DNA of 64,000 nucleotides from Pectobacterium colocasium. GTDB lineage: Bacteria; Pseudomonadota; Gammaproteobacteria; Enterobacterales; Enterobacteriaceae. Shown here piece by piece: positions 20,194 through 32,079 of the stretch. The DNA is taken from contig NZ_CP084032.1 of assembly GCF_020181655.1 (NCBI RefSeq), positions 2,418,001 to 2,482,000 of the forward strand, in the 5' to 3' direction. A program made the translations under genes and the position numbers. The notes below the pieces were generated by a model. The model saw nothing but the letters and a program-made list of their open reading frames with translations. It was not told the DNA's origin and did not search any database. The stretch's first letter is position 1. Every line of letters starts with the position of its first letter.

Positions 20194-21096
20194 ATGGATA
20201 GGCTTGTGCCAGAAGATTCCCAACCGATATCGTCATTCCCACTTTACGATCTGCATAGCCACACCACGGCATCTGATGGCGTTTTAACGCCAACAGCGCT
20301 TGTTCAGCGGGCGGTAGACATGCGGGTGAGCGTGCTGGCTATAACCGATCACGACACGACCAGCGGGCTTGAAGAGGCACAGCACGCGATTGCCCAGCAG
20401 GGGTTACCGCTGAGACTGATTCCCGGCGTGGAGATTTCCACCCTGTGGGAAAATCATGAGATCCATATCGTCGGACTCGGAATGGATATTGCGCATCCGG
20501 CGTTAACCGCGTTGCTGCAACAGCAGGCGGAATGTCGGCAGAACCGGGCGGAGCAAATTGCGGTTCGGCTGGAAAAAGCCCGCATTCCCGATGCGCTGTC
20601 CGGCGCACAGCGTCTGGCGACGGGAGGACAGATTACGCGGGCGCACTTTGCGCGTTATCTCATTGAGCTGGGTATTGCGGCCAATATGAATCAGGTGTTT
20701 AAAAAATACCTGGCGAAAGGTAAAACGGGTTACGTGCCGCCGCAGTGGTGCACCATCCCGCAGGCTCTCGACGCGATTCATCAATCCGGCGGCGTGTCGG
20801 TGCTGGCGCATCCGGGGCGCTATGATCTGACGGCCAAGTGGCTAAAGCGCCTGCTCGCCACGTTTGCGGAAAACGGCGGGATGGCGATGGAAGTGGCGCA
20901 ATGCCAACAGGCACCGGATGAACGGACGCAACTGGGGCGCTATGCGCGAGATTTCAACCTGATGGCATCACAAGGATCGGATTTCCACCTGCCGTGTGCC
21001 TGGATCGAACTGGGTCGCAAGCTGTGGCTGCCTGCCGATGTCGAGCCAGTCTGGCACCATCCGTTACTGGCAGATTCGCCGCGTATCATGGCGTAA
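20194..21096 (+). CDS. rnm: 5'-3' exoribonuclease Rnm (RNase AM, YciV)
   Basis: PHP-domain phosphoesterase. In E. coli it trims the 5' ends of 23S, 16S and 5S rRNA and degrades short nucleotides. About 300 residues, with metal-binding motifs YDLHSHTTASDG, ITDHDTTSG, PGVEIST, LAHPGRY and GSDFHLP. The start is uncertain: ATG at 20194, TTG at 20188 or GTG at 20206, and none has a clear ribosome site; similarity begins at about residue 14. It is divergent from the trp operon and followed by yciO and rluB, as in E. coli. Confidence 0.92.
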   Translation: MDRLVPEDSQPISSFPLYDLHSHTTASDGVLTPTALVQRAVDMRVSVLAITDHDTTSGLEEAQHAIAQQGLPLRLIPGVEISTLWENHEIHIVGLGMDIAHPALTALLQQQAECRQNRAEQIAVRLEKARIPDALSGAQRLATGGQITRAHFARYLIELGIAANMNQVFKKYLAKGKTGYVPPQWCTIPQALDAIHQSGGVSVLAHPGRYDLTAKWLKRLLATFAENGGMAMEVAQCQQAPDERTQLGRYARDFNLMASQGSDFHLPCAWIELGRKLWLPADVEPVWHHPLLADSPRIMA

Positions 21097-21220
21097 TGCC
21101 ATCGCGAACCTATGAAATAACAATCTTTTACCTCCGACACGTTCTATAATAACCCTATTGCACGATGACGCGGGTTGAAATGTGCAACGCCGCGAAATGT
21201 CAGACGTATGAGGTAGGGTC

Positions 21221-21841
21221 ATGAGTCAGTTTTTCTATATTCACCCGCAGAACCCGCAGCCGCGATTGATCAACCAATCGGTGGAATTTCTGCATAAAGG
21301 CGGAGTGATTGTTTATCCAACGGATTCCGGTTATGCGTTGGGCTGCATGCTGGGTGAAAAGAGTGCGCTGGAACGTATCTGTCGGATTCGCGATCTCGGT
21401 AGCGATCATAACTTTACGCTAATGTGCCGCGATCTGTCCGAACTCTCGACGTATGCCCACGTTGATAACACGGCGTTCCGGTTGATTAAAAATAATACGC
21501 CAGGCAATTACACCTTTATTCTGAAAGCGACGAAAGAGGTTCCCCGTCGCTTAATGAATGAAAAACGTAAAACTATCGGCCTGCGCGTGCCGTCCAATCC
21601 TATCGCGCTGGAACTGCTGGCCGCGTTGAATGAACCCTTGATGTCGACAACGCTGATGCTGCCGGGAAATGATTTCGCCGAGTCCGATCCCGAAGAAATT
21701 CAGGAAAGATTGGGAAAACAGGTGGATTTGATTATTCACGGTGGCTCGCTGGGTCAACAGCCGACAACGGTTATCGACCTGACTGAATCCGCACCGCGCG
21801 TTGCCCGCGAAGGCACTGGCGATGTCACGCCATTCTTATAG
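21221..21841 (+). CDS. yciO: Sua5/TsaC-family protein YciO
   Basis: 206-residue YrdC-fold protein, paralog of the TsaC threonylcarbamoyl-AMP synthase that acts in tRNA t6A formation; YciO itself is poorly characterised. Visible family segments are GGVIVYPTDSGYALGC, RDLGSDHNFTLMCRDLSEL and RRLMNEKRKTIGLRVP. The ATG follows a GAGGTAGGG-type site. It stands between rnm and rluB, the usual enterobacterial order. Confidence 0.94.
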   Translation: MSQFFYIHPQNPQPRLINQSVEFLHKGGVIVYPTDSGYALGCMLGEKSALERICRIRDLGSDHNFTLMCRDLSELSTYAHVDNTAFRLIKNNTPGNYTFILKATKEVPRRLMNEKRKTIGLRVPSNPIALELLAALNEPLMSTTLMLPGNDFAESDPEEIQERLGKQVDLIIHGGSLGQQPTTVIDLTESAPRVAREGTGDVTPFL

Positions 21842-22038
21842 AAGACGCTGCGACAGGTTGTAACAATGGGAATACAAATGGCGCGAAGATCGGTATAATC
21901 GCGCCAGCATTGAATACGATGAACGATTTTTACGTACACACTATTTTTACGTACATTCAATTTTTACGTAACGGCTGAATTTTATCAGCAGTTATGACTC
22001 CCCCCGACGCCTGGGAAGGCGACACTAGAGGTTGCTCA

Positions 22039-22923
22039 ATGAGCGAAAAGTTACAAAAAGTTCTGGCGCGCGCCGGACATGGCTCACGCCGCGAAATTGA
22101 AGGTATCATTCAGGCTGGACGCGTCAGCGTTGACGGTAAGGTTGCTACACTGGGCGACCGCGTTGAAGTGACGAAAGCCACCAAAATCCGTATTGATGGC
22201 CATGTGGTTACCGTTAAGGAAACCGAAGAAACTGTGTGCCGCGTCTTGGTGTACTACAAACCGGAAGGTGAACTGTGCACCCGTAACGATCCTGATGGGC
22301 GTCCGACGGTGTTTGACCGCCTGCCGAGAATTCAGGGCTCTCGTTGGGTCGCGGTAGGGCGTCTCGACGTGAATACCTCCGGCCTGCTGCTGTTCACGAC
22401 CGACGGTGAGTTAGCCAACCGCCTGATGCACCCAAGCCGCGAGGTTGAACGTGAATACGCCGTGCGGGTCTTCGGCGAAATTGATGACGAAAAGATCAAG
22501 CAACTGAGCAAAGGCGTACAGTTGGAAGACGGCCCGGCGTCGTTCCGTACTATCCGCTATCAGGGTGGCGAAGGTCTGAACCAGTGGTATAACGTCACGC
22601 TGACGGAAGGGCGCAACCGTGAAGTTCGCCGCCTGTGGGAAGCGGTTGGCGTGCAGGTTAGCCGCCTGATTCGCGTGCGCTACGGCGATATTACGCTGCC
22701 GAAAGGTCTGCCGCGCGGTGGCTGGGCTGAGATGCCTCTGGAACAGCTGAATTATCTGCGTGAGCTGGTGCAGCTTCCGGCTGAGACGGTATCGAAACTG
22801 CCGGTTGAACGTGAACGCCGTCGGGTGAAAGCGAACCAGATCCGTCGTGCAGTAAAACGCCACAGCCAGATTAGTACCGCTCCGGCACGTCGTACGTCGC
22901 CAAAGCCGAAGCGCAACGGCTAA
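22039..22923 (+). CDS. rluB: 23S rRNA pseudouridine(2605) synthase RluB
   Basis: RsuA-family pseudouridine synthase for U2605 in 23S rRNA. The 294 residues contain an N-terminal S4 RNA-binding domain ([20 protein letters not shown]) and the catalytic motif [12 protein letters not shown] with D110. A basic, low-complexity C-terminal tail follows. The ATG at 22039 is preferred over a 15-codon extension since the family begins MSEKLQK and an AGAGGT site precedes it. It is convergent with btuR across a shared hairpin. Confidence 0.95.
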   Translation: MSEKLQKVLARAGHGSRREIEGIIQAGRVSVDGKVATLGDRVEVTKATKIRIDGHVVTVKETEETVCRVLVYYKPEGELCTRNDPDGRPTVFDRLPRIQGSRWVAVGRLDVNTSGLLLFTTDGELANRLMHPSREVEREYAVRVFGEIDDEKIKQLSKGVQLEDGPASFRTIRYQGGEGLNQWYNVTLTEGRNREVRRLWEAVGVQVSRLIRVRYGDITLPKGLPRGGWAEMPLEQLNYLRELVQLPAETVSKLPVERERRRVKANQIRRAVKRHSQISTAPARRTSPKPKRNG

Positions 22924-22943
22924 TCGTATTAGCCCCATGCCTC

Positions 22944-22968
22944 ACGGGCAGCTTTCGCTGCCCGTTTT
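22944..22968. terminator. Terminator between rluB and btuR
   Basis: ACGGGCAGC and GCTGCCCGT with a TTTC loop, followed by TTT for the rluB direction. The opposite side lacks an A-run, so it mainly serves rluB. Confidence 0.8.
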
Positions 22969-23003
22969 CATTTCGCTACATTTCTTTTCTCGTGATAGTG
23001 GCT

Positions 23004-23594
23004 TTACCAGTCAATCCCCTGCTGTGCCTGAATCCCGCTATCAAACGCATGTTTTACCGGGCGCATTTCCGTCACGGTATCGGCCATTTCCAGTAAGTCA
23101 CGATGACAGCCGCGGCCAGTAATGATGACCGTCTGTCCGGCAGGACGCTGCTTCAATGCAGTGACAACGTCACTTAAATCCAGATAATCATAGCTAAGCA
23201 TATACGTCAGTTCGTCCAACACGACGAGATCGAGTTGTGAATCGGCCAGCATTCGTTTGCCATGTTGCCAGACACGCTGTGCGGCTTCCGTATCTGTCTG
23301 GCGGTTCTGCGTCTCCCAGGTGAAGCCTGTCGCCATGACCTGAAATTCCACACCGTGCTGTTGCAGCAGGTTCTTCTCACCGTTTGGCCATTCGCCTTTG
23401 ATAAACTGGATCACGCCCGCGCGTAATCCGTGACCTATTGCCCGCGTGACGGTGCCGAATGCGGCTGTCGTCTTGCCTTTCCCATTGCCAGTGAAAACGA
23501 TCAGGATACCGCGCGTTTCATTCGCGGCGGCAATACGGGCGTCGACCTTTTCTTTCAGTCGCTGCTGACGCTGCTGGTGGCGTTCATCGCTCAT
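23004..23594 (-). CDS. btuR: Cob(I)yrinic acid a,c-diamide adenosyltransferase
   Basis: CobA/BtuR-type ATP:corrinoid adenosyltransferase, which makes adenosylcobalamin from corrinoids in the cytosol. The 196 residues show the P-loop GNGKGKTTAAFG (about 36-47), VIQFIKGEWPNGEK and DELTYMLSYDYL, and the family C-terminal end GIDW (close to the E. coli length). It is 18 bases after yciK on the same strand, so they are probably cotranscribed, as in E. coli. Confidence 0.96.
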   Translation of the reverse strand: MSDERHQQRQQRLKEKVDARIAAANETRGILIVFTGNGKGKTTAAFGTVTRAIGHGLRAGVIQFIKGEWPNGEKNLLQQHGVEFQVMATGFTWETQNRQTDTEAAQRVWQHGKRMLADSQLDLVVLDELTYMLSYDYLDLSDVVTALKQRPAGQTVIITGRGCHRDLLEMADTVTEMRPVKHAFDSGIQAQQGIDW

Positions 23595-23612
23595 CGTGCG
23601 TGTTCTTCTCTA

Positions 23613-24374
23613 TTATTCGGCTGGACCGGCTTTTCTGCCTGGCTGTGCGTCAAAACTCATCCCCGTCTTGCGGCGGCTGTCATCGCCCATCAGGTAGAGA
23701 TACAACGGCATAATATCTGCTGGTGTTTTCAGTCTCATCGGATCTTCGCTGGGGAACGCCGATGCACGCATTGCCGTACGCGTTCCGCCGGGATTGATAC
23801 AGTTCACGCGTAGATTTTGTGAACGGTATTCTTCTGCCAGTACCTGCATCAGGCCTTCTGTCGCAAATTTGGATACGGAGTAGGCTCCCCAGCCAGCGCG
23901 GCCTTCGCGGCCTACGCTGGAACTGGTGAAAACCAGAGACGCGCAAGGTGATTTCAGTAACAGAGGCAGCAGTGCCTGTGTCAGCATAAAGGTGGCGTTG
24001 ACGTTGACCTGCATTACCTGATGCCAGATCTCTGGCGTTTGCTCTGTGACAGGCGCGATCTCCCCGAGCAGTCCGGCGTTGTGGAGAACACCGTCCAGAT
24101 GTGGCACAACCTGCGCCAGTTCGTCAGCCAGTTGAAAGCACTGCGCGGAAGATAGGGTGAGCATATCGCAGACGACCACGTGTGCTGATGTACCGTGTTC
24201 CTGCTCGATCTGCTGTTTAACCACCTGAAGTTTGCTTTCTGTGCGCCCCAACAAGATGACATGTGCGCCGTAACGGGCATAGGTCAGGGCGGCTTCCCGG
24301 CCTATGCCGTCGCCAGCGCCGGTCACCAGAATGATGCGGTTTTGCAGTAAATCGATTTTAGGCTGGTAATGCAC
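23613..24374 (-). CDS. yciK: SDR-family oxidoreductase YciK
   Basis: Short-chain dehydrogenase/reductase; the substrate is unknown. The 253 residues have the cofactor motif TGAGDGIGRE (about 19-28), NAG in HNAGLLGE, catalytic Y165-xxx-K169 (GAYSVSKFATEG) and a Ser in FTSSS. I take GTG at 24374 (VHYQPKIDLLQNR) because AGAGGA precedes it at proper spacing and the family starts HYQPK; an ATG eight codons upstream lies on the wrong side of that site. Cotranscribed with btuR. Confidence 0.93.
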   Translation of the reverse strand: MHYQPKIDLLQNRIILVTGAGDGIGREAALTYARYGAHVILLGRTESKLQVVKQQIEQEHGTSAHVVVCDMLTLSSAQCFQLADELAQVVPHLDGVLHNAGLLGEIAPVTEQTPEIWHQVMQVNVNATFMLTQALLPLLLKSPCASLVFTSSSVGREGRAGWGAYSVSKFATEGLMQVLAEEYRSQNLRVNCINPGGTRTAMRASAFPSEDPMRLKTPADIMPLYLYLMGDDSRRKTGMSFDAQPGRKAGPAE

Positions 24375-24735
24375 AATGAATTCCTCTTGTCGTGGCACAA
24401 AACCGCCACGCTTCAGATAATAGACCTGCCATCGTGTATCGGCACGGCGAAGCCAACTGTGTCGGGCTGCGCCGCTCGGAACGCCAGATGACGGCGCATT
24501 CGGCAGGATGAATGGGGGTGTTATGCCTCAAATGTCGACCGTTTTCAATGAGACTGCCTCTATTTCTCCCTGTGCTGTTGTAAAAAGCAGCAATAGGCAT
24601 AAAAAACGCAGGAATAACATCGCCATATTGCGTGCCATCAGTTAGGTTATAAGAAGGGAATGGCGCACGACGTCAACGCCATGGTTGGTGAGTAAACCAA
24701 CATTAATTAATACGCAGTCAATGAGGACGGTGTTT
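24375..24735. other. Divergent control region of yciK and sohB
   Basis: 361 bases with no supported gene. It must hold promoters for yciK (leftward) and sohB (rightward). I see no clear operator or hairpin worth naming. Confidence 0.5.
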
Positions 24736-25782
24736 GTGGAATTACTTTCTCTGTACGGTTTATTCCTGGCTAAGGTACTCACTATCGTGGTGGCTATTGG
24801 TGCGTTAGTCGTTCTGGCATTCGGGATGACGCAACGTAAGCGCCAGCATAAAGGTGAGTTGCAGGTCATGAACCTGGGCGAGCAATATCAGGAAATGCAA
24901 CGCGAAATGCAGACGGCCTGTATGAGCGACACCGAACGGAAGCTGTTATCGAAACAAGAAAAGAAGAAAGATAAAGAAACGGCGAAGCAAGATAAGCAGC
25001 GCGCCAAACGTGGCGAGGAAAAAAGTGTAAAACCGTGCCTGTACGTGCTTGATTTCAACGGCAGTATGGATGCCGGTGAAGTGAGCTCATTGCGAGAAGA
25101 GATCTCTGCTGTGCTGGCTGTCGCGAAGCCGAAAGATGAAGTGCTGTTACGCCTCGAAAGCCCTGGCGGTGTGGTGCATGGCTATGGGCTGGCGGCCTCG
25201 CAATTACAACGTTTACGCCAGGGCGGAGTGCGCTTGACCGTCGCTGTGGATAAAGTGGCCGCCAGCGGTGGCTATATGATGGCCTGTGTGGCTGACCGCA
25301 TCGTCGCTGCTCCGTTTGCGATTGTGGGATCTATTGGCGTCGTCGCGCAGATTCCCAATTTCCATCGTTTGCTGAAGAACAAAGACATTGATGTTGAGCT
25401 GCACACCGCCGGTGAATTCAAGCGTACGTTGACGCTGTTTGGTGAAAATACCGAGCAAGGCCGTGAGAAATTCCGCGAAGACCTGAATGTCACGCATACG
25501 CTGTTTAAGGATTTTGTCCAGCAGATGCGCCCCTCGTTGGATATTGATGCGGTGGCGACGGGAGAGCATTGGTTTGGCACGCAGGCGAAAGATCTGGGGT
25601 TGATTGACGCCATCGGTACCAGTGACGACCTACTGATTGCTGAAATGGCTAGCCATGAAGTGTTAAGCGTTCGCTACACGCGTCGTAAACGCCTGCTGGA
25701 TCGTCTGACGGGCAGCGCAGGCGATACCGCAGAACGACTGATGCTGCGTTGGTGGCAACGGGGTTCAAAGCCTCTGCTGTAA
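24736..25782 (+). CDS. sohB: Inner-membrane peptidase SohB
   Basis: S49-family serine peptidase anchored at the periplasmic side; in E. coli it was found as a multicopy suppressor of htrA loss. The 348 residues have an N-terminal membrane segment (about 8-30), a charged Lys/Gln-rich stretch (about 65-98), then the protease domain with Ser177 in VAASGGYM and Lys229 in GEFKRTLTL, which align with the E. coli dyad. GTG at 24736 (VELLSLYGLFLAK) is chosen by alignment with MELLSEYGLFLAK; an ATG five codons upstream is the alternative. Confidence 0.93.
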   Translation: MELLSLYGLFLAKVLTIVVAIGALVVLAFGMTQRKRQHKGELQVMNLGEQYQEMQREMQTACMSDTERKLLSKQEKKKDKETAKQDKQRAKRGEEKSVKPCLYVLDFNGSMDAGEVSSLREEISAVLAVAKPKDEVLLRLESPGGVVHGYGLAASQLQRLRQGGVRLTVAVDKVAASGGYMMACVADRIVAAPFAIVGSIGVVAQIPNFHRLLKNKDIDVELHTAGEFKRTLTLFGENTEQGREKFREDLNVTHTLFKDFVQQMRPSLDIDAVATGEHWFGTQAKDLGLIDAIGTSDDLLIAEMASHEVLSVRYTRRKRLLDRLTGSAGDTAERLMLRWWQRGSKPLL

Positions 25783-25810
25783 TCGCTCAGCGTAGTGGTT
25801 TGAACAAATC

Positions 25811-25836
25811 AAATGCCCGCGAATGTGCGGGCATTT
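25811..25836. terminator. Bidirectional hairpin between sohB and yciN
   Basis: AAATGCCCGC and GCGGGCATTT (10-base arms, loop GAATGT) between two convergent genes. Only short A and T runs flank it. Confidence 0.75.
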
Positions 25837-25857
25837 GCATTTAATCCATCATGCTAT

Positions 25858-26127
25858 TTAATCGATCAGGTCATATTTCTCGGACAAAACATGCGCAAGA
25901 TGCTTGAACATGTTAAATACCGCGGTGCTTTTTAAGGTTGGCATTCCATTCTCATCGAGAAAAAACTCACCGCGAAAAACCAGCACGCCGTTTTTTTGTT
26001 CTACGCTATCTGCGACCATGCCATGCAAATAATCATCGTGCTGTTTAATGATGTCATTGGCTTCAACTAATAAGCTCTGGCGGTCGATAGGACGCTTTTC
26101 TTCGTTAACCTGATATTCAGATGACAT
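25858..26127 (-). CDS. yciN: DUF2498 protein YciN
   Basis: Small cytosolic protein of unknown function, 89 residues, starting [20 protein letters not shown]. The ATG at 26127 has a strong AGGAG site 9 bases upstream; the frame's extension beyond it is not supported. It is slightly longer than the E. coli form (about 83). The position beside topA is conserved. Confidence 0.9.
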   Translation of the reverse strand: MSSEYQVNEEKRPIDRQSLLVEANDIIKQHDDYLHGMVADSVEQKNGVLVFRGEFFLDENGMPTLKSTAVFNMFKHLAHVLSEKYDLID

Positions 26128-26497
26128 GATTTTTACTCCTGTACTCACCCTTGAAAAAAGGGTGTATCGCATTATATCAGCAATATTGTTTCGAAAATCA
26201 ATGCAGCGATTTCACCCCTCAATCGGGTTATTTCAAAAACTGCATAAAAAGAGAGGGTACTGCGATACGGTTTCAGCGTAAAGCGTAGATTATGATGCAA
26301 ATGGGCTACATTTTAGGGGCTTACCTGCCGATATTCAGTGTGGCAGGATGCGGATAAAACCGGATTTCCACGCTAATTAGGTTGCGTGACAGCATTTATC
26401 AGGTAGAGTGTGGGATTTTGCGCAGTCAGTAGAATCCGCATCTGGATGCCCCGAAAAATATCTGATTTTCAGAAGAATTCAGCAGGTAATAGTACAT
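26128..26497. other. topA/yciN divergent control region
   Basis: 370 bases without a gene. It holds the promoters of yciN (leftward) and topA (rightward). A short hairpin CTGCC/GGCAG lies near 26326-26346. In E. coli topA is read from several supercoiling-sensitive promoters in this gap, but I cannot place them here. Confidence 0.5.
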
Positions 26498-29095
26498 ATG
26501 GGTAAAGCTCTCGTTATCGTCGAGTCCCCGGCAAAAGCCAAAACGATCAACAAGTATTTAGGCAATGACTACGTGGTGAAATCCAGCGTCGGTCATGTAC
26601 GCGATTTGCCGACGAGTGGCTCAGTCAGTAAAAAGAGCGCGGACTCAACGAAAGATAAAACGAAAAAGAAAGTCAAAAAGGATGAAAAATCCGCGCTGGT
26701 TAATCGTATGGGCGTCGACCCTTATCATGGCTGGAAAGCCAACTACGAAATACTGCCGGGTAAGGAGAAGGTCGTCTCCGAATTAAAAACGCTGGCGGAA
26801 AATGCCGACCACATCTATCTCGCAACCGACCTTGACCGCGAAGGGGAAGCCATTGCCTGGCACCTGCGGGAAATCATTGGTGGTGAAGATGAGCGTTTCA
26901 GCCGCGTGGTGTTTAATGAAATCACGAAAAACGCCATTACGCAGGCATTTGAAAAACCAGACACGTTGAATATTGACCGCGTTAATGCGCAGCAGGCGCG
27001 TCGGTTTATGGATCGCGTGGTGGGTTACATGGTATCCCCGCTACTGTGGAAAAAAATCGCCCGCGGCTTGTCCGCTGGCCGCGTGCAGTCGGTTGCGGTG
27101 CGCCTGATTGTCGATCGCGAACGCGAAATCAAAGCATTCGTGCCGGAAGAATATTGGGAATTGCACGCCGATTTGCTGGCAAACAGCGATGTTCAACTGC
27201 AAATGCAGGTGACGCACCACAACGGCAAACCGTTTAAACCCGTCAATAAAGCGCAAACGCAGGCGGCGGTTAGCTTGCTTGAAAACGCTCGCTATAAGGT
27301 GGCCGATCGTGAAGATAAGCCAACCAGCAGTAAACCGGGCGCGCCGTTCATCACCTCTACGCTGCAACAGGCTGCCAGTACACGTCTTGGTTTTGGCGTG
27401 AAAAAAACCATGATGATGGCACAGCGTCTGTATGAGGCGGGCTACATTACTTACATGCGTACCGACTCAACGAACCTCAGTCAGGATGCCTTGACGATGG
27501 TACGTGGCTATATTGGCGACGAGTTCGGCAAACGCTATCTGCCTGAATCAGCGAACCTTTACAGCAGCAAAGAAAACTCTCAGGAAGCGCACGAAGCGAT
27601 TCGTCCTTCCGATGTTGGCGTGCTGGCCGACAGCCTGAAAGATATGGAAGTCGATGCACAGAAGCTGTATCAGCTGATCTGGCGTCAGTTCGTCGCTTGC
27701 CAAATGACGCCTGCGCAATACGATTCCACTACGTTAATCGTGGAAGCCGCAGATTATCAACTGCGTGCGAAAGGCCGTACGCTGCGTTTCGATGGCTGGA
27801 CGAAAGTCATGCCTGCGCTGCGTAAAAATGATGAAGACCGCACGCTGCCAACCGTGGCGGTGGGCGAGGCGTTGACGCTGCAGAAGTTGCTGCCAGGTCA
27901 ACACTTCACTAAGCCACCAGCACGTTACAGCGATGCCTCACTGGTTAAAGAGCTGGAAAAGCGTGGCATTGGCCGTCCATCTACCTACGCATCTATTATT
28001 TCGACCATTCAGGATCGCGGTTACGTTCGTGTAGAGAACCGCCGTTTCTACGCCGAGAAGATGGGCGAAATCGTTACCGATCGATTGGAAGAAAACTTCC
28101 GCGAATTGATGAATTACGATTTCACCGCGCGGATGGAAAGTCGTCTCGATCAGGTCGCTAATAATCAGGCGGAATGGAAAGCGGTGCTGGATGAGTTCTT
28201 CAATGAATTCAGCCAGCAGTTGGAAAAGGCGGAACAGGATCCGGAAGAAGGCGGCATGCGCCCTAATGCGATGGTGTTGACCAGCATTGACTGCCCAACC
28301 TGTTCCCGTCAAATGGGGATTCGTACTGCCAGCACTGGTGTGTTCCTGGGCTGTTCCGGCTACGCTTTGTCGCCGAAAGAGCGCTGCAAGACCACGATCA
28401 ACCTGATCCCAGAAAACGAAGTGCTGAACGTGTTGGAAGGTGATGATGCTGAAACCAACGCGCTGCGCGCTCGTCGCCGCTGTGAAAAATGTGGTACGGC
28501 GATGGACAGCTACCTGATTGATAATCAGCGCAAGCTGCACGTTTGTGGCAACAACCCAGCTTGTGACGGGTATGAGATCGAAACCGGCGAGTTCCGCATC
28601 AAAGGCTATGACGGCCCGATTGTTGAGTGCGAGAAGTGTGGTTCAGAAATGCATCTCAAAATGGGACGTTTCGGGAAATACATGGCGTGTACCAACGAGA
28701 GCTGTGGAAATACGCGTAAGATCCTGCGCAATGGTGAGGTGGCACCACCGAAGGAAGATCCGGTGCCGCTGCCTGAGCTGCCTTGTGAGAAGTCCGATGC
28801 TTATTTCGTCCTGCGTGACGGCGCGGCAGGTGTTTTCCTTGCAGCGAATACGTTCCCTAAATCTCGTGAGACGCGAGCACCACTGGTAGAAGAACTGGTG
28901 CGCTTCAAAGATCGCTTGCCGGAAAAACTGCGCTATTTGGCGGAAGCGCCAGCGGTTGATAAAGACGGCAATAAGACGCAGGTGCGTTTCAGCCGTAAGA
29001 CTAAGCAGCAATATGTCTCGTCAGAAAAAGATGGCAAGGCAACAGGCTGGTCAGCGTTTTACATTGATGGCAAATGGGTTGAAGGGAAGAAGTAA
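26498..29095 (+). CDS. topA: DNA topoisomerase I
   Basis: Type IA topoisomerase that relaxes negative supercoils. The 865 residues are identical in length to the E. coli enzyme. The N-terminal Toprim domain has [15 protein letters not shown] and TDLDREGEA. The active-site tyrosine is Y319 in [10 protein letters not shown]. The C-terminal tail carries three four-cysteine zinc ribbons ([27 protein letters not shown]). The start at 26498 follows AGCAGGTAA and matches the family; a 30-codon upstream extension is not supported. Confidence 0.98.
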   Translation: MGKALVIVESPAKAKTINKYLGNDYVVKSSVGHVRDLPTSGSVSKKSADSTKDKTKKKVKKDEKSALVNRMGVDPYHGWKANYEILPGKEKVVSELKTLAENADHIYLATDLDREGEAIAWHLREIIGGEDERFSRVVFNEITKNAITQAFEKPDTLNIDRVNAQQARRFMDRVVGYMVSPLLWKKIARGLSAGRVQSVAVRLIVDREREIKAFVPEEYWELHADLLANSDVQLQMQVTHHNGKPFKPVNKAQTQAAVSLLENARYKVADREDKPTSSKPGAPFITSTLQQAASTRLGFGVKKTMMMAQRLYEAGYITYMRTDSTNLSQDALTMVRGYIGDEFGKRYLPESANLYSSKENSQEAHEAIRPSDVGVLADSLKDMEVDAQKLYQLIWRQFVACQMTPAQYDSTTLIVEAADYQLRAKGRTLRFDGWTKVMPALRKNDEDRTLPTVAVGEALTLQKLLPGQHFTKPPARYSDASLVKELEKRGIGRPSTYASIISTIQDRGYVRVENRRFYAEKMGEIVTDRLEENFRELMNYDFTARMESRLDQVANNQAEWKAVLDEFFNEFSQQLEKAEQDPEEGGMRPNAMVLTSIDCPTCSRQMGIRTASTGVFLGCSGYALSPKERCKTTINLIPENEVLNVLEGDDAETNALRARRRCEKCGTAMDSYLIDNQRKLHVCGNNPACDGYEIETGEFRIKGYDGPIVECEKCGSEMHLKMGRFGKYMACTNESCGNTRKILRNGEVAPPKEDPVPLPELPCEKSDAYFVLRDGAAGVFLAANTFPKSRETRAPLVEELVRFKDRLPEKLRYLAEAPAVDKDGNKTQVRFSRKTKQQYVSSEKDGKATGWSAFYIDGKWVEGKK

Positions 29096-29149
29096 CTCTT
29101 TTCTGTTACCCAGCGTGTAACCGAGTTATGCGTGATAAATCGCGACATC

Positions 29150-29175
29150 AAGCCAGCCGCAAGGCTGGCTTTTTC
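29150..29175 (+). terminator. Intrinsic terminator of topA
   Basis: AAGCCAGCC and GGCTGGCTT with a GCAA tetraloop, followed by TTT. The remainder of the 379-base gap up to cysB (29096-29474) shows no gene and presumably holds the cysB promoter. Confidence 0.88.
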
Positions 29176-29471
29176 GATCGCAGAAAATCTCCAGATAAAA
29201 CAAATGTATGAAGATTGTCCTGCAGTAGCATGAGGATTGTTGATCCGTGATAGAGAATCATGCGGTTTACCTCGGTGATAATCGCACGCACTGCGTTCTT
29301 TATCGTTTCGCCATGTAAAAATGGTTATATAAAAATAATTTTTATGATTAAATGACATTAATTGATGGAAATATGCGCCAGATGGTTAAGGCGTAGTCAA
29401 GGTCAATAAAACGGAACGTCGCCAGAACGTCGTGAGATGCCACGCGCACACTTCAATTGGGAATGGGATAA

Positions 29472-30449
<978 letters not shown>

Positions 30450-30476
30450 ACGTCATTCAGAACGGATCACCAACGT

Positions 30477-30505
30477 AAAAAAGCCAGACAGGGTCTGGCT
30501 TTTTA
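30477..30505. terminator. Bidirectional terminator between cysB and dtpA
   Basis: AAAAAGCCAGAC and GTCTGGCTTTTT arms with a tiny loop. The A-run left and T-run right let it end both convergent genes. Confidence 0.88.
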
Positions 30506-30558
30506 TCATTCAAACGCTTCACGCCTCATACATCGGCGTGAGAGGTTCAGGCTGGCTA

Positions 30559-32079
30559 TCAGGCGGATGCTGTTGTCGTAGCGGCGTCCGCAGGAACATC
30601 AGTGGCGACATCTTGCGTCATACGCGTCAGTTTCGGCGCGGTCAGCAGCATCATAACGGCGATGATGCCTGTTACGATGCCAATCTGCAGGAAGACATTG
30701 CTGTAAACCTCAAGGGACACGTGTGGGTCTACGACGTTCTCAGGCACGGCCATCATGTTAGCGACGTAGCCCGCGATAATTGCGGCACCAGCCGATGTCA
30801 GGAACCAGGCACCCATGATGAAACCCATCAGACGCTGTGGCACCAGTTGCGCGACCATCGCCAGACCCAGACCGGAAATCATTAATTCCCCGATACTTTG
30901 CAGGCCATAGCAGAGGATCAGCCAGTTGACGGACACGATACCCTGTTCGTTTGCCATGCTGGCGCCCCACGGCAGCACCAGGAACGCACCGGAACACAGC
31001 ACCATACCCATCGCAAACTTGTGCGCCATCGGCAGTTGATCGCCCATTTTGTTATAAACCGCAGCCAGAATCGGGCTGGCAACCATGATCCAGAACGGGT
31101 TGAGTGCCTGATACTGCTCCGGCTCAAAGGAAAAACCTAAAATGGCGTGCTCAACGTTGCGAATCGCAAAGAAGTTCAGTGAGGTTGGCATCTGGTTGTA
31201 CAACACAAAGAAGACGACAGCTTCCAGCATCAGCAGCAGCGCGACGATCATTTTCCGACGTTCTGCACCGCTTACCGCCAGCATTTCTTTAATGAAGATG
31301 GCGACAACGGCGACTGAAATAATGGTCAGAATCCAACGAGCAACGCTCTGATTGTGCAGTAGCCAGGTGGAAAGTGCGACCAGCACCACGATACCCGCGA
31401 GAGTAATGACAAGTTTCTTCAAATTGATCGGTTCGAAATCTGGCTGAGAACCTTGTGTACTGACCCACTTACGGCAGAACATGAAGTTGACCAGCGTCAG
31501 AATCATCCCGACTACGCTCAGGGAGAAGGCGACGCTCCAGCCATAGTGTGCGGCCAGTACCGGTGTCGCCAGCATAGAGAAGAAGGAACCGATGTTCACC
31601 GACATGTAGTACATGGTGAAGGCGCCATCCAGACATGGATCGTCCTTCGCATAGCAGGTCGACAGCAGGGCCGACGGGTTGGCTTTAAACAAACCGTTAC
31701 CGACGGCAATGGTTGCCATACCGATATAAACCCACGCCACACTGTGGCCGGAATAGGCAATCATGGTGTAACCAAGCGCCAGCACGATAGCACCCAGAAC
31801 GATCACGCGTTTGGTGCCGAGGACTTTATCACCCAGCCAGCCGCCAATAGCGACAAAACCGTATACCAGCGCGCTGAACGAGGAGAAGAGGGTGATGGAG
31901 TCGGTTTCGGACATGCCTAGCATTTTGACCAGATAAACGGCCATGATGCCTTGCAGGCCGTAGTAACCAAAACGCTCCCACAGCTCAATACTAAAGATGA
32001 GATAAAACGCTTTTGGTTGTTTGAACGCGTTCATGCTGACGCTTTCGGTGGATTCGCTGTTGTTGTTTGCTGTTGACAC
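30559..32079 (-). CDS. dtpA: Proton-dependent di/tripeptide permease DtpA
   Basis: POT-family inner-membrane symporter for di- and tripeptides (TppB/YdgR). It has 506 residues and about 14 membrane segments, including the ExxER motif E32-xx-E35-R36 in [11 protein letters not shown] and the POT signature [13 protein letters not shown]. It is near-identical in layout to E. coli DtpA, including the start MSTAN and the sequence after TESVS. It lies left of nth, as in E. coli, but the gap is unusually long. Confidence 0.97.
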   Translation of the reverse strand: MSTANNNSESTESVSMNAFKQPKAFYLIFSIELWERFGYYGLQGIMAVYLVKMLGMSETDSITLFSSFSALVYGFVAIGGWLGDKVLGTKRVIVLGAIVLALGYTMIAYSGHSVAWVYIGMATIAVGNGLFKANPSALLSTCYAKDDPCLDGAFTMYYMSVNIGSFFSMLATPVLAAHYGWSVAFSLSVVGMILTLVNFMFCRKWVSTQGSQPDFEPINLKKLVITLAGIVVLVALSTWLLHNQSVARWILTIISVAVVAIFIKEMLAVSGAERRKMIVALLLMLEAVVFFVLYNQMPTSLNFFAIRNVEHAILGFSFEPEQYQALNPFWIMVASPILAAVYNKMGDQLPMAHKFAMGMVLCSGAFLVLPWGASMANEQGIVSVNWLILCYGLQSIGELMISGLGLAMVAQLVPQRLMGFIMGAWFLTSAGAAIIAGYVANMMAVPENVVDPHVSLEVYSNVFLQIGIVTGIIAVMMLLTAPKLTRMTQDVATDVPADAATTTASA